Positions 24,048 through 35,309 are shown, counted from the stretch's first letter. The stretch is DNA of 64,000 bases from Isoetes taiwanensis (GCA_021234155.1 JAJEKV010000020.1:17911018-17975017), one strand, 5' to 3'. Translations and numbers: made by a program. Notes: a model not told the origin generated them from the sequence alone.

Positions 24048-24922
24048 ACAAGTTAGAATTAAAGTTAGAATAGGTTGGATAGGTTGGATTAGATTTCACT
24101 TGTCTTAAATTTAGAATTAATGCTTTCATTAAGTTTATATTTGCAGATTAGCCAGTATGAAGGATGAGCCATCAAATAGCTTCAAAACAGGGATTTTTAT
24201 TAATTGCCAAGTGTCATTTGCAGGAGCACCCTTTTTCCATTTTCATTCATCTGTCTCATTGTGGTCATGCCCTCCATTCAGCCATGCTCTTTCATTTTAT
24301 CTCCCCAAATGTGCACTCTGCAAATTCAGCTTCACCATCATAGCAGAGTTGCAAGAATCAAGTTTAACTTGTTTGTATGTTTCCATGACAGGTGCACCCT
24401 TTTTCCATCTTTATTCATCTACCATAAGTGGTCCTGCTATCCATTTAAACTCCTTATTCTTGTTCTCATTCCCAAAAGAAAGCACTCTGCAATTCAGCTT
24501 CACCATCATAGCAGAGTTGCATTTTTAAGGATCAGGGAGGCACACATTTTCTTGTTTTGGCGAGATCTCAACTTTTGCACATTCACTTCACCCTCTCACA
24601 CCTCATTTCCATCACCATCTTACCATATTCACACTCATTCTTACCTTTTCTTTTCACACATTTTCTTGTTTTGGCAAGATTCCCACATTTACACACTCAT
24701 TTCATCTCATACACTCCATTTCCATCACCATCTTACTATATTCACAACTCATTCTCACCTTTGTCATTCACTCACATCCACTCACTACCATATTCACCAC
24801 TATTTCATCAACACTTGCACTTTATACCCTCTTTCTTCCATAATTCTCACTTAGACACTTTGGGACAGAATTGAAGACCCCTTATGGCTGAGGGGACCAG
24901 CCATTTTCTTGTTTTGGCGAGA
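24048..24922 (+). other. E5 3' untranslated region with tandem units
   Basis: Two units (about 24207-24362 and 24363-24521) carry the CAGGAGCACC or CAGGTGCACC block and the inverted repeat CACTCTGC...GCAGAGTTG. A TTTCTTGTTTTGGCGAGA motif is at 24548-24565, a variant (TTGGCAAGA) near 24663, and the final copy ends at 24922 directly before the LTR. Between them lies CA/CT-rich sequence. GGCTGAGGGGACCAGCC near 24885-24901 can fold into a short stem. Confidence 0.65.
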
Positions 24923-25857
24923 TGTTGCCCCCAAAGGGCAACATACTAATTGATTGTATTTGTTAAAGTTAGGAAGGCTAAGTCAAAGGAAAACTTGGTA
25001 GTCAACATTGGTATGAAGGTCAAAGGATATTTATCTTCAAGGTCAACTCCCATAAGAAATACTTCATTTGAGGTCAAAGCTAGTCAAAGAGGTGCTGGGT
25101 AAAAGAAGATTGGAAGATGCTTTTTGAAGATTGGAAGTTAGAGTTTGGAAGACCCCATGGTACTTGATTCCACCCCTAGGCCATTTTTACCCATTTTTAC
25201 ACTCTATTCCCATCCTTTTGAAATCTCCTAGCCAGTTTTCCCTAAACTTATTTCCCTTTTGCTTACCCTTGCATACCCTACCATACTTTGCCTAATTCCT
25301 TCTTTTTTAATGCATCTTTATTCCTCCATAAGTTATTCTCACCATTGCCCTCCATATCTTTTACCCCTTTTTTTCTTTCCACTTCCTATGCCACATTTTT
25401 GTAAATTCTCTTAGCCTAATTCTTCTTGCAACCTTTTATACCCCTATGCTCATCTACCATTGTGCCATAAGAAGCCATGTTGTATGTCTACCCTATGGAA
25501 TATTCCTCACTATGATGCCCAAACTTGGCATATTCCTAAAACATTAGGGTTACTATTGCCTAGGTGACCCAATTCTTCAATTATCTCATGGGTGACCTTT
25601 TTAAAACCATGGCCGGGCTTTCTAAAATTATAAAATATGGCATATTCCTGGTTTATACCTCAAAATCACGGTCACCAATCAGTATCGCGAATTCTCGAGA
25701 AAATACATTTGCTTCTAACCTAAATCTGGAAATGAGCTCAAATCGCGGAATCGAATTCTTAAGCTTTAAAAACTGCCTAATCCTGGACTCCCGCTCTCAA
25801 GCATCATATTAAGCCTAAATCTAAGCACTAAGATGCCAGAATCATTAAATCTAAACT

Positions 25858-25865
25858 TATATACA
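25858..25865 (+). promoter_or_regulatory. TATA box of the E5 LTR
   Basis: TTATATAC lies about 30 bp before the conserved GAAGGCCCAGACGC block that probably marks the start of R. The matching position is kept in E2. It is assigned by position and sequence only. Confidence 0.5.
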
Positions 25866-26729
25866 TGGGGATCATTGATAGAAGTTTTTTGAAGGCCCAG
25901 ACGCATCAAACCTCGACATTGATACATGCTGAGCATGATCTGAAGATGTTCTTGAAGTCTCTGAGTGTTCCACAGTCTAATCTGAGAAGATTGGACTGAT
26001 ATTATTGACTTGATACTATTTATTGACCTTCTAAGCTATTTTGATGATTGATCTATGTTCCCAAGATGATTATTCACCTTGTATTACCTTCATATCAATG
26101 AAAATTGATTGCCAAGTATTCAAAAAGTCGACTGTCATGATCCTTTAGTATTTTTGCATCACAAATATTTTTACAGTAAAGAATTCCTTTATTTTTTCCT
26201 GCATATGACCATCTGCACTTCATCTCCCATCTTATTTGCACCTGTGTGCACAAAAATTTCGAAAAAATCCCATTCCAAACTCAAGTTACTATTTTTTGCA
26301 TTCTGTCTGATACAAATTTAGACTGATATCCACAAAACAGTGCCAAAAAAATAGTTTTAGTGATTCAAATCATGATTTGACAGCATGCACCTTACCTTTG
26401 AAGTCTATATTGCATCTTAGTTTTGGAATTTCTTCAAAATTCAACCTACAACTCAAGTTACAAAACTCTGAGCTCTGTCTTTAGTTTTGACTGATATTGA
26501 CCAAAATTTGACCCAACTTTGAGATCGAATATCTCACAAATTAAAACTCAGACTTGGTCAAGATCTTTACCCTTGCTTGCCTACAACTTTTCTGAACAAG
26601 TCACAATCATCTGACCTTGGAAATCAATCTGTCTATGAGATCTGCATCGATTTGAGTAAATTCCAGAATTGGGAAAGGTATGCAAACTCTGTAACTGAGC
26701 TTTTTATTTGGAAAATTCTTGTGTAGATT

Positions 26730-26786
26730 GATCACCTTAAGTGATCTGGAGGTTCTAACCCCAACTTGAGTGAAAACTCAAGTTGG
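26730..26786 (+). promoter_or_regulatory. LTR stem-loop array with PBS-like motif (E5)
   Basis: The stem GATCAC/GTGATC with loop CTTAA is at 26730-26746. TGGAGGTTCTA follows at 26747-26757. An 11-bp perfect stem CCAACTTGAGT/ACTCAAGTTGG capped by GAAA is at 26761-26786. A third, weaker pairing, TTGAC with GTCAA, closes the LTR end (about 26797-26825). The same order occurs in E2, E3, E7 and E8, with base changes that keep pairing. The loop GAAA is of the GNRA type, suggesting that the RNA form matters. Confidence 0.65.
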
Positions 26787-26827
26787 CTTCTTGTGTTTGA
26801 CTCTCTAAGCCAGGTTGGGGGTCAACA

Positions 26828-28496
26828 GTGTCCTAAATGCAATAGAAAAGGCCACTTTGGAAAAGAATGTCCTGTTTGTTCTTTCTGCAAAGAAGTTGGT
26901 CATACCGATGTTAAGTGTGCTGTTAAAGAATACTTTGCCAAGCAGGAACAAGAAAAAAGGTCAGAACCTAAGCCCCCTGTGAGATTTGCTGAACCAAGTA
27001 CTTCAATAAGGTTTATCCAGGCTACAGAAGTTCCCAAGACTAAAGAAGTTATGGCAGTGCACACTAGAAGAATGAATGAAGTCAATACACATGCTGAATC
27101 GAGTAGACATCCCACAGCCAGGTCTCCATCACCTACAATAGAATCACCTGCTCAAATGATAGCTCCACCTCCACAGCAAAAATATGGTAAGAAAGACCAA
27201 GACCTTGATGAAGTCAATATTTTACTCAAAAATTCTAAGGTGAGTGTGGATCTTTTCACACTGCTAAAGATTGCACCCAGCTACAGAAAAAGGGTGCTCC
27301 AGCAAACTGGTGGTGAGCAATTAAATGCTTGTATAAATTTCACTGATGCCACTGATTTTGTTCTAGCACAGAATGAAGAAGACCCTGGGGCATTTACATG
27401 TTCAGCTGCTTTAGGAGGTTTTACCTTTTCAAATGTATTACTTGATGGGGGATCTCCCCTAATGCCATATCACATTATGAAGAAGTCTGGTTTCGAGGTG
27501 GACAAGAAAGCTTCTATATTATTAAGATCTTTTTATAATGCCAAAATTACCCCTATTGGTGTGGTGACTAAAGTGCCTGTTAATACAGAAGGCATAACTG
27601 TAGCTGCTAACTTTATTGTGGTGGCTTTTGAAGATATAGGAGATGAATCTGATATCTATGACCTACTTTTAGGGAGGAGATGGTTAGCTACTGTGGATGC
27701 TAGGCCAGTCTGGTCTCAAGGGAGATGTACCATCTCCAATGGCTCTCAAACTGCTACTATTTACAACCAAGAAGGCTCCTATGACTCCAAAGAAGAGGTA
27801 AACTTTATTAAAGAAATGCTAATTGAGGAGCCTTTGGGATCTTACAGGATAAAAAACACAAGACCAAGAAAATATGAAATGGTTCCTCTTATTATGGAGT
27901 GTGCCCTTCCCAGCAAACAAGGGCCAACAGGTTTCTTATGGTTTGATGGAGATATCTCTAAAAAACTAAATGTTGCATCATCTGCTGCTATTTTGAAAGA
28001 TTCTTCCCACAAACTCTTAGCTAAAGTAGGAAGAATTTTTCCTCAAGTCACTTTTAATGTAGCAGAATATAAAGCTTTGATTGCAGGTCTTCAGGAAGCC
28101 AAAGCTATGGATATTGCCAATATCCATATTTATGGTGATTCACAATTAATTTGCAGACAAGTTTCAGGAGATTATCAAACCAAAAATACAGATATGGAGC
28201 TTTTGAAGAATCAGGCAATGGAAGTACTCTCAAGTTTTGCTTCATGGAGGATCACTCATATCCCAAGAGAAAAAAATTTTGAGGCTGATGCCCTGTGTAG
28301 GGAAACTCTCATGTCACGTTTGACTGAGGGGGCTATTTTTGAAGATGACCTTGATGACAATGAAGTAAAAGCACTCTGTCCTATTTTGACCATTGATGCA
28401 TCAGAAAAAAAAGATATTGAGGAGATTGTGATCACAAAAAATGGTACACCTAGAACTCTGTTTGTTGGAGATCTGATTGAATATCAAAACAGATAG
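26828..28496 (+). pseudogene. E6 gag zinc knuckles, protease and archaeal-type RNase H
   Basis: An open frame of about 555 codons starts with CPKCNRKGHFGKEC and CSFCKEVGHTDVKC, two CCHC knuckles. The protease follows with the active-site segment VLLDGGSPLMPYH (near 27440; other copies have LDGGSPLNIMP, so two residues are missing). The aRNH has all four acidic residues: FDGD (27945), NVAEYKAL (28060), YGDSQL (28130) and FEADAL (28275). The open frame extends left into the LTR to 26766, but that part is LTR read-through, not gag. The frame stops at 28496, before RT. The protein is truncated at its N-terminus; the aRNH looks intact. Confidence 0.85.
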
Positions 28497-28505
28497 AGCA
28501 TACAA

Positions 28506-29574
28506 ATGTTTTTTGAAGAAAGGAAAGATGTATTTGCTTGGGACTATTCAGAACTATCAGGTATCAAAACTGAGGTATGCCAATTTGAAATTAAGATCAA
28601 GGAAGGTTGTAAACCTGTCTTTCAAAAATTAAGGAGAATTAATGCTTCACTTATGGGGTTAATAAAGGATGAATTGAATAAGATGTTAGATGCAGGTGTT
28701 ATTATTGAAACCATTAACCCAGAATGGGTATCTTGCATTGTTCCTCTGGAGAAGAAAAGTGGTGCTTTAAGAATTTGCATTGATTACCGAGATCTCAACA
28801 AAGCCACCATCAAGGATTGTTACCCTTTGCCTTTTCTAGAAAAGATCTTATATGCTGTAGCAGGTAAGGAAGTGTATTCATTTTTTATGGATTCTCAGGA
28901 TTCAATCAGATCAGCATTAAGGAAGAAGACCAGACAAAGACTTCTTTTATCACTCCCTGGGGTACATATGCTATGAAAAGAATGCCTTTTGGTTTGATGA
29001 ATGCTCCAGCTACCTTCCAAAGGGCAATGGATGTTATTTTCAAATCAATGTCTGCTGAAGAGTTCAGGGTGTACTTAGATGACCTTTGCCTAGGCTCTCA
29101 TCCATCTAATCATGTGGAGCTACTTGCAAAAATTTGTTCTTGGTGAAGGAGTTCAGGAGTCAATCTAAATCCAAAGAAATGCATCTTTTTTGCATCAAAA
29201 GGACAACTCTTAGGGCATGAAGTATCCAGCCAAGGCATTCAAGTTGCTCAAGACAAGATTGAAGCCCTCAAAAAACTAGCACCTCCCAAGAATCTAAAAC
29301 AGGTCAAAAGTTTTATTGGTATGACAAGTTTTCTCAGGATGTATATTCCTAATTTTGCTCATATTTTGAGCCCCATTTCTAGATTGACAAGGGTAGGTAA
29401 GTTTTCCAAGTCTGAAAGTAAGCATATACCTATCACATGGACTTCAGAATGCCAAGAGGCTTTTGACTTTCTCATTCTATCCATATGTGAAGCCACACTC
29501 TTGAAAAAACCAGATTTGAATATGCCATTTGAAGTTTATATTACTGTTACTAAAAAAGCTATAGGATTAGCCAT
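28506..29574 (+). pseudogene. E6 reverse transcriptase, broken
   Basis: FFEERKDVFAWDYSELSGIK starts the segment. It continues with [53 protein letters not shown], then a frameshift near 28885. In the next frame are KRMPFGLMNAPATFQRAMD (28978-29030) and RVYLDDLCLG (29068-29097), the catalytic YLDD. A TGA stop follows near 29144. The thumb and connection (LNPKKCIFFASKGQLLGHE, FIGMTSFLRMYIPNF) and the start of the second RNase H follow. All RT motifs are present but not in one frame. Confidence 0.85.
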
Positions 29575-31137
29575 TTGCAGGATAAGCATACCATAGTGTT
29601 TGCAAGTAAACAATGGTCTGCTCTAGAGGAGAGATATACCAGAATAGAAAAGAGTGCTGCTGCCCTCATGTTTCTTATCAATAGGCAAGGACACTTGCTT
29701 CTGAAGAGTCAAGTCCAAGTCTACATGAAGCAAAACCCAATGGGTCTACTGTTTGGTAAAGCAACCAATAAGCCAAAAATCCAAAGATGGGCTTGTAAGT
29801 TGCAAAGTTATGATATTTCTGTAAAAGAATTACATTTGGTACGAAGTCCTAGCCTTTATTTGCCTTATATATTTTTTGACCATGAAGATGAGTTGGATAC
29901 TGCTAACACTTCACTTGCAGTAGCTCATGTAGAGGTAACTCCAGGAGATCAAGCTGATGGGGGATGGCAACAACCTATTAGAGACTTTTTACAACATGGG
30001 ATCATCTCTTCAAGCCTCACTTCAAACCAAAAAAGGAGACTCAAGGATAAATGCAGACAATTCAAGATGATAGACAATGTCTTGTGCAAAGTCAACCGAG
30101 ATGGAGTCTTGTTGAGGTGTGTGGATGAAAGTGAGTCTGCTCTAATCATCAGGGAAATGCACAAAGGTATTTGTGGAGGGCATTTTGCTGGTGATACTAT
30201 AGCAAAAAAGATTCTCAAGTCTGGATACTATTGGCCTACTGTTTTTAAAGATTGTTATGAGATTATAAAGACTTGTCATCAATGCCAAATCTTTAGCAAA
30301 AGAATTTTACTTCCAGCTGCCCTTAATCCCATCATATCTCCAGGGCCCTTTCAGATTTGGGGATTAGATTATATTGGCCCTATTAATCCTTCTTCTGCAG
30401 GTCAACATCAGCATATCATTGTGGCCACAGATTATTTTACTAAATGGGCAGAAGCTATACCTTTGAGGCAGGCTAATGCTGCCACAACTGCAAGATTTTT
30501 ACATGAGTATGTTTGTTCCAGGTTTGGTATTCCTTTTCAGTTGCATTCTGATAGGGGCACGCCTTTTGTTAATGAAGTTATTGCTAACTTGTTGGACATC
30601 TTGAAGGTCAAGCATACCAAATAGTGGATGCACTTTGGGCTTATAGAGTCACTATCAAAACAGCTACAAATCATACACCCTTCAATTTGGTTTATGGCAT
30701 AGAGGCAGTCTTACCAGTGGAACTCGAGTTGCCTTCCCTGAGGTTAGCTCATAAACTATGCTTACCTTTTGAACATGCCTTGCAGGAAAGATTGGATGCC
30801 TTGCTGCACCTAGATGAATATAGGATGGAGGCTGAGAATACCAATTTGCTGAAAAAGGCCAAAGATCTGGCTGCATTCAAAGCTGCACATAGAATACAGG
30901 GCACTTTTAGGGAAGGAGAACTTGTCCTCAAGTGGAATAAATCAAAAGAAGACTCAGCTGGCAAATTTGATAATATTTGGGAGGGACCCTTTGTGGTGCT
31001 GGAATCTGCAGGTACCAACTCATATTATTATTTCTGAGGAGATTGCCTCGGGAATGTTGTTACCAAATCCTATTAATACCTTGCATTTGAAGAGGTATTG
31101 GGACCAGCATGCTTGCTTGTCTCTCTTTTTGCATTAG
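29575..31137 (+). pseudogene. E6 RNase H and integrase with a core deletion
   Basis: The RNase H part reads VFASKQWSALEERYTRIEKSAAALMF with VYMKQNPMGLL where TDH is expected. The integrase has its zinc-binding domain (MHKGICGGHF...CHQCQIF, 30160-30295), GLDYIGPINP (first Asp, 30363-30390) and LHSDRGTPF (second Asp, 30543-30567). At 30621 the sequence jumps from KHTK to the VDALWAYRV region, removing about 38 codons that in E10 hold YYPQGNGQAEATN with the catalytic Glu. The C-terminal GPF-type module (WEGPFVVLES) and the end HACLSLFLH follow after one frameshift near 31030. The integrase is dead. Confidence 0.85.
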
Positions 31138-31912
31138 AAAAGTTTAAAAATCTATGGTAGGATTAGTATAGTTAGACCTATTTAATTCTTTGAGCATATT
31201 ACTTTGATAAGTTAACTTTATGATTGTAGGTTGAGCTGCCGTGAGGACAGTATGGATGATCTCAAGTAAAGGAATGATTACTAATGCTTTACCAAGTGCC
31301 ATATGCAGGAGCATCCTTTTTTCCATCTTTATTCACCTGCCATAAGTGGTCCTACTATTCATCTAGACTTCTTACTCTTGTCTTCATTCCCATAAAAGCA
31401 CTCTGCAAATCAGCTTTTCCACCAAAGCAGAGTTGCAAGTTTTTGAGATTAACTAGTTTGTTTGTTTCCATGACAGGTGCATCCTTTTTCCATTTTCATT
31501 CACCTGCCATAAGTAGTCCTGCCACTCATCTAAACTCCTTATTCTTGTTTTTCATTCCCTAAAAGAAAGCACTCTGCAATTCAGCTTCACCATCATAGCA
31601 GAGCTGCTCTTGAAAAGTTCAAGGAAGCACACATTCTTTTGTTTTGGCGAGACCTCAACAGTTTCACATCTACTTCACCCTCACACACCTCATCCCCATC
31701 ATTATCCTATCATATTCATACTCATTTTCATTCTTTTTCACTCATCATATTCCACTCACATCCTTCCTCCATCATATTCACGCCTATTCCATCAACACTT
31801 GCACACTACCACTACATCCTCTCTCCATCATAATTCTCACTCAAGCACCTTGGTACAAGATTGAAGACCCTTTATGGCGGAGGGGACCAGCCATTCTTTT
31901 GTTTTGGCGAGA
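31138..31912 (+). other. E6 3' untranslated region with tandem units
   Basis: Two units (about 31290-31445 and 31446-31610) carry the CAGGAGCATCC or CAGGTGCATCC block and the CACTCTGC...GCAGAG inverted repeat. The T-rich motif TTTGTTTTGGCGAGA occurs near 31638-31652 and again at 31898-31912 directly before the LTR, with C/A/T-rich sequence between. No gene is seen. Confidence 0.65.
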
Positions 31913-33799
31913 TGTTGCCCCCAAAGGGCAACATGCTAATTGTGTTCTATGCCTTCAAGTCAGGTTAAGTCATTTCTGAAGACTAGGTCAAAAGATTGGA
32001 AGAGCTTGGTAGTCAACATTGGTATGGAGGTCAAAAGATGCTAACTTTCTAGGTCAACAAGTACTCAAGCCAAAAGGTCACAAGAGGTACTCTATTTGGA
32101 ATCAAATGCTTAGTTAAAGAATATGCTCTAGAAGAATCTGGGTTATGAAGTTTGGAAGTTATGAGTTTGGAAGACCCCATGGTGTATAGTTCTAATCTTT
32201 CCCTTTGCTCCACCCCACTACTCCCATTTTAGTCTTTTTGGCTCAATATTGTTTTCATATCCATTGTTCATTCCCTTGCCATTATTTCTTTACCATAATT
32301 GCCATCTCCCTCAAATTCCCTATCGATTTCTTCAATGTGCCATTATCTTGCCTATTTCAAAACCAACTTAAGCCTTTGCCTCAAAAAATATCATTTCTTT
32401 TTCCTTATTTTTCCTTGCCACCCCAATGGTCCCTCATAATTTCTTTTACCTTCATTCTTATTCCATCATATCTTCAGTGGTATATTCCCAACCTTGCTAA
32501 AAAATGCTTCAAAGATTCCCTATCTTCTTGCACGTGTGGGCAATCATTCCTATGGTCATTGGGCTACAATTTTCTTTAAGTATTTTATGGGTACAAGCCT
32601 TTGAACCATTGGCCAAGCTTTCAAAAATGGCCGAATGACATATCTGAGAGGGGTATATTCCTAGAAAAATCTGAAACCCATTATCGCGAATTATGCAAAA
32701 AAATACAATTTGAAGAGCCCTAGAACTGGAAATCCGGCTCGAATCATGCCTTCCCGCGCTCCATTCTCTCTGAGACCACCCTATTCTTGGATTCAGGAAC
32801 TTAAGCAATAGAATAAGCCTAAATTTACTACCTAAAATCTTTGAAACCAAGATTGAAACTATATCTGGGGGAAACACAACCTCGACATTTTTGAAAGCCC
32901 GGGGACGCATCAAACCTCGACATTGATACATCTTTGAGCATGATCGAAGACGTTCTTGAAGTATCGAGGTGTTCCACGATCGATCGAGAAAATTGGACTG
33001 ATATTCTTGATTTGATCCTATTTATTGACCTTCTAAGCTATTCTGATGATTGATCTATGTTCTTAAGACTCTTATTTACCTTCATATCAATGAAAATTGA
33101 CTGCCAAGTATTCAAAAAGTTGACTGTCATGATCCTTTAGTATTTTTGCATCACAAACATTTCTACAGTGAAGAATTCCTTCATTTTTTCCTGCATATGA
33201 CCATCTGCACTTTCTCTCCCATCTTATTTGCACCTGTGTGCACAAAAATTTCAAAATAATCCCATTCCAAACTCAAGTTACCATTTTTTGCATTCTGTCT
33301 GATACAAGTTTAGACTAATATCCACAAAACAGTGCCAAAAAAAATAGTTTTAGTGATTCAAATCATGATTTGACAGCATGCACCTTACCTTTGAGATCTA
33401 TATTGCATCTTAGTTTTGTAATTTCTTCAAAATTCAACCTACAACTCAAGTTACAAAACTCTGAGCTCTGTTTGTAGTTTTGACTGATATTAACCAAAAT
33501 TTGACCCAACTTTGAGATCGAATATCTCATAAATTAAGACTCAGACTTGGTCAAGATTTCCTCCTTGCTTGCCTACAACTTTTCTGAACAAGTCACAGTC
33601 ATCCGACCTTGAAAATCAATCTGCCTATGAGATCTGCATCGATTTGAGTAAGAGGTCCATATTCCAGAATTGGGAAAGGTATGAGAACTCTGTAACTGAG
33701 CTTTTTCTTTGAGAAATTATTGTGTAGATACCCCAACTTGAGTGAAAACTCAAGTTGGCTTTTTGTGTTTGACTCTCTAAGCCAGGTTGGGGGTCAACA
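31913..33799 (+). repeat. E6 3' LTR (1.9 kb)
   Basis: It begins with TGTTGCCC/GGGCAACA (31913-31933) and ends GGGTCAACA at 33799. It matches the E5 LTR closely, but near 33728 about 30 bp covering the GATCAC stem-loop and the TGGAGGTTCTA motif are missing. The CCAACTTGAGT-GAAA-ACTCAAGTTGG hairpin remains at about 33733-33758. Confidence 0.85.
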
Positions 33800-35268
33800 G
33801 CAGACTCGTCTTCATTTACACACCTCAACAAGATTCCATCCCTGTTAACTTTGCACAAGACATTGTCTATCAGCTTGAATTGTCTGCACTTGTCCTTGAG
33901 TCTCCTTTTCTGACTTGAAGTAAGGCTTGGAGAGATGATCCCATGTTGTAGAAAATCCCTAATAGGTTGCTGCCATCCTCCTCTGGCTTGATCTTCTTGA
34001 GTTACCTCTAAATGTGCTACTGCAAGTGAAGTGTCAGTAGTATTCAATTCATCTTCATGGTCAAAAAATATGTAAGGCAAGTAGAGGCTAGGATTTCGTG
34101 TCAAGTGCAACTCTTTTACAGAAATATCATAACTTTGCAACTTACAAGCCCACCTCTGGATCTTTGGTTTGTTAGTTGCTTTACCAAATAGTAAGCCCAT
34201 TGGGTTTTGCTTCATGTGAACTTGAACTTGGCTCTTCAGAAGCAAATGCCCTTGTCTATTAATAAGAAACATGAGAGCAGCAGCACTTTTTTCTATTCTG
34301 GTGTATCTTTCTTCAAGAGCAGACCATTGTTTGCTTGCAAAAACTATAGTATGCTTATCCTGCAAAATGGATAAACCTATGGCTTTTTTAGTAACAGTGA
34401 TATAAACTTCAAATGGCATGCTCAGATCTGGTTTTTTTAAAAGAGTAGCTTCACATATAGATGAAATGAGAAAGTCAAAAGCCTCTTGGCATTCTGAAGT
34501 CCATGTGATAGGTATGTGCTTGCTTTCAGATTTAGAAAATTTACCTACCCTGGTCAGCCTAGAAATGGGACTCAAGATATGAGCAAAATTTGGAATATAC
34601 ATTCTAAGGAAACTCGTCATACCAATAAAGCTCTTAAAATGCTTTAAATTCTTGGGGGGTGCTAGCTTTTTGAGGGCTTCAATCTTATCTTGAGCAACTT
34701 GGATACCTTGGCTGGATACTTCATGTCCTAAGAGCTGTCCTTTTGATGCAAAAAAGATGCATTTTTTTGGATTTAGATTGACTCCTGAAGTCCTGCATAA
34801 AGAGCAATTTTTTGCAAGTAATTCCACATGGTTAGTAGAGTGAGAACCCAAGCAAAGGTCATCTAGATACATCCTAAACTCTTCAGCAGACATGGTTTTG
34901 AAAATAACATCCATGGCTCTTTGGAAAGTAGCTGGGGCATTCATTAGGCCAAATGGCATTCTTTTCATAGCATATGTATCCCAGGGAGTGATAAATGAAG
35001 TCTTTGGCTGATCCTCCTCTTTGATACTAATCTGATTAAACCCTGAAAAACCATCCAAAAATGAGTACATGTCTTTTCCTGCAACAACATATAGAATTTC
35101 CTCTAGAAAGGGCAAAGGGTAACAATCTTTTAGGGTGGCTTTGTTCAGGTCTCGATAATCTATACAAATTCTCAAGGCACCATTCTTTTTTTCCACTGGA
35201 ACAATGCATGACACCCATTCAGGATTAATAATTTCCACAATAACACCTGCATCCAACATCTTATGCAA
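33800..35268 (-). pseudogene. E7 reverse transcriptase and second RNase H
   Basis: This is the longest intact RT stretch in the window, about 490 codons. Motifs are [77 protein letters not shown] and RMYLDDLCLG (active-site YLDD near 34860). They are followed by the connection and an RNase H fold: VYITVTKKAIGLSIL, IEKSAAALMF, VHMKQNPMGLLFGK. In canonical Ty3 RNase H the first and third segments would carry TDAS and TDH; both Asp are absent. A frameshift near 35290 separates it from the upstream frame. The frame runs past 33800 into LTR sequence, which is an artefact of the nested insertion. Confidence 0.85.
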
Positions 35269-35309
35269 CTCATCCTTGATTAGATCTAAAAGTGAAGCAT
35301 TGATCCTTC

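Larger units (their letters stand above)
14819..26827 (+). mobile_element. E5: Ty3/gypsy retrotransposon, 5' truncated, split by LINE K
   Basis: The internal region starts within the aRNH domain and runs through RT and RNase H to 16669. It is interrupted by LINE K, resumes at 22558 in the RNase H tail, and continues through integrase, the 3' untranslated region and a complete LTR ending at 26827. The reading is clear because LFGKA at 16669 and KIQRWACKL at 22570 are adjacent in the uninterrupted copies E6 and E7. After the LTR the sequence passes directly into the zinc-knuckle region of E6. Confidence 0.8.
24923..26827 (+). repeat. E5 3' LTR (1.9 kb)
   Basis: It starts with the hairpin TGTTGCCC-CCAAA-GGGCAACA at 24923-24943 and ends GGGTCAACA at 26827. 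It has a TATA box (TTATATAC, 25858-25865), then the conserved GAAGGCCCAGACGCATC block 30 bp later. Its last 100 bp carry the stem-loop array annotated separately. The sequence after 26827 is the interior of E6, not a primer binding site, so this is a 3' LTR. Confidence 0.85.
26828..33799 (+). mobile_element. E6: Ty3/gypsy retrotransposon, 5' truncated
   Basis: The internal region begins at the second zinc knuckle of gag, immediately after the E5 LTR, and runs through protease, aRNH, RT, RNase H and integrase to a 3' untranslated region and a complete 3' LTR ending at 33799. The next base belongs to E7 integrase-proximal sequence in the opposite orientation. This fits E5 inserted in E6 and E6 inserted in E7. 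Confidence 0.8.

Noticed and set aside
33625-33799. C-terminal extension of the E7 RT frame (VDPQPGLESQ...)
   Set aside because: This is the minus-strand reading of the inserted E6 LTR end, not part of the protein.
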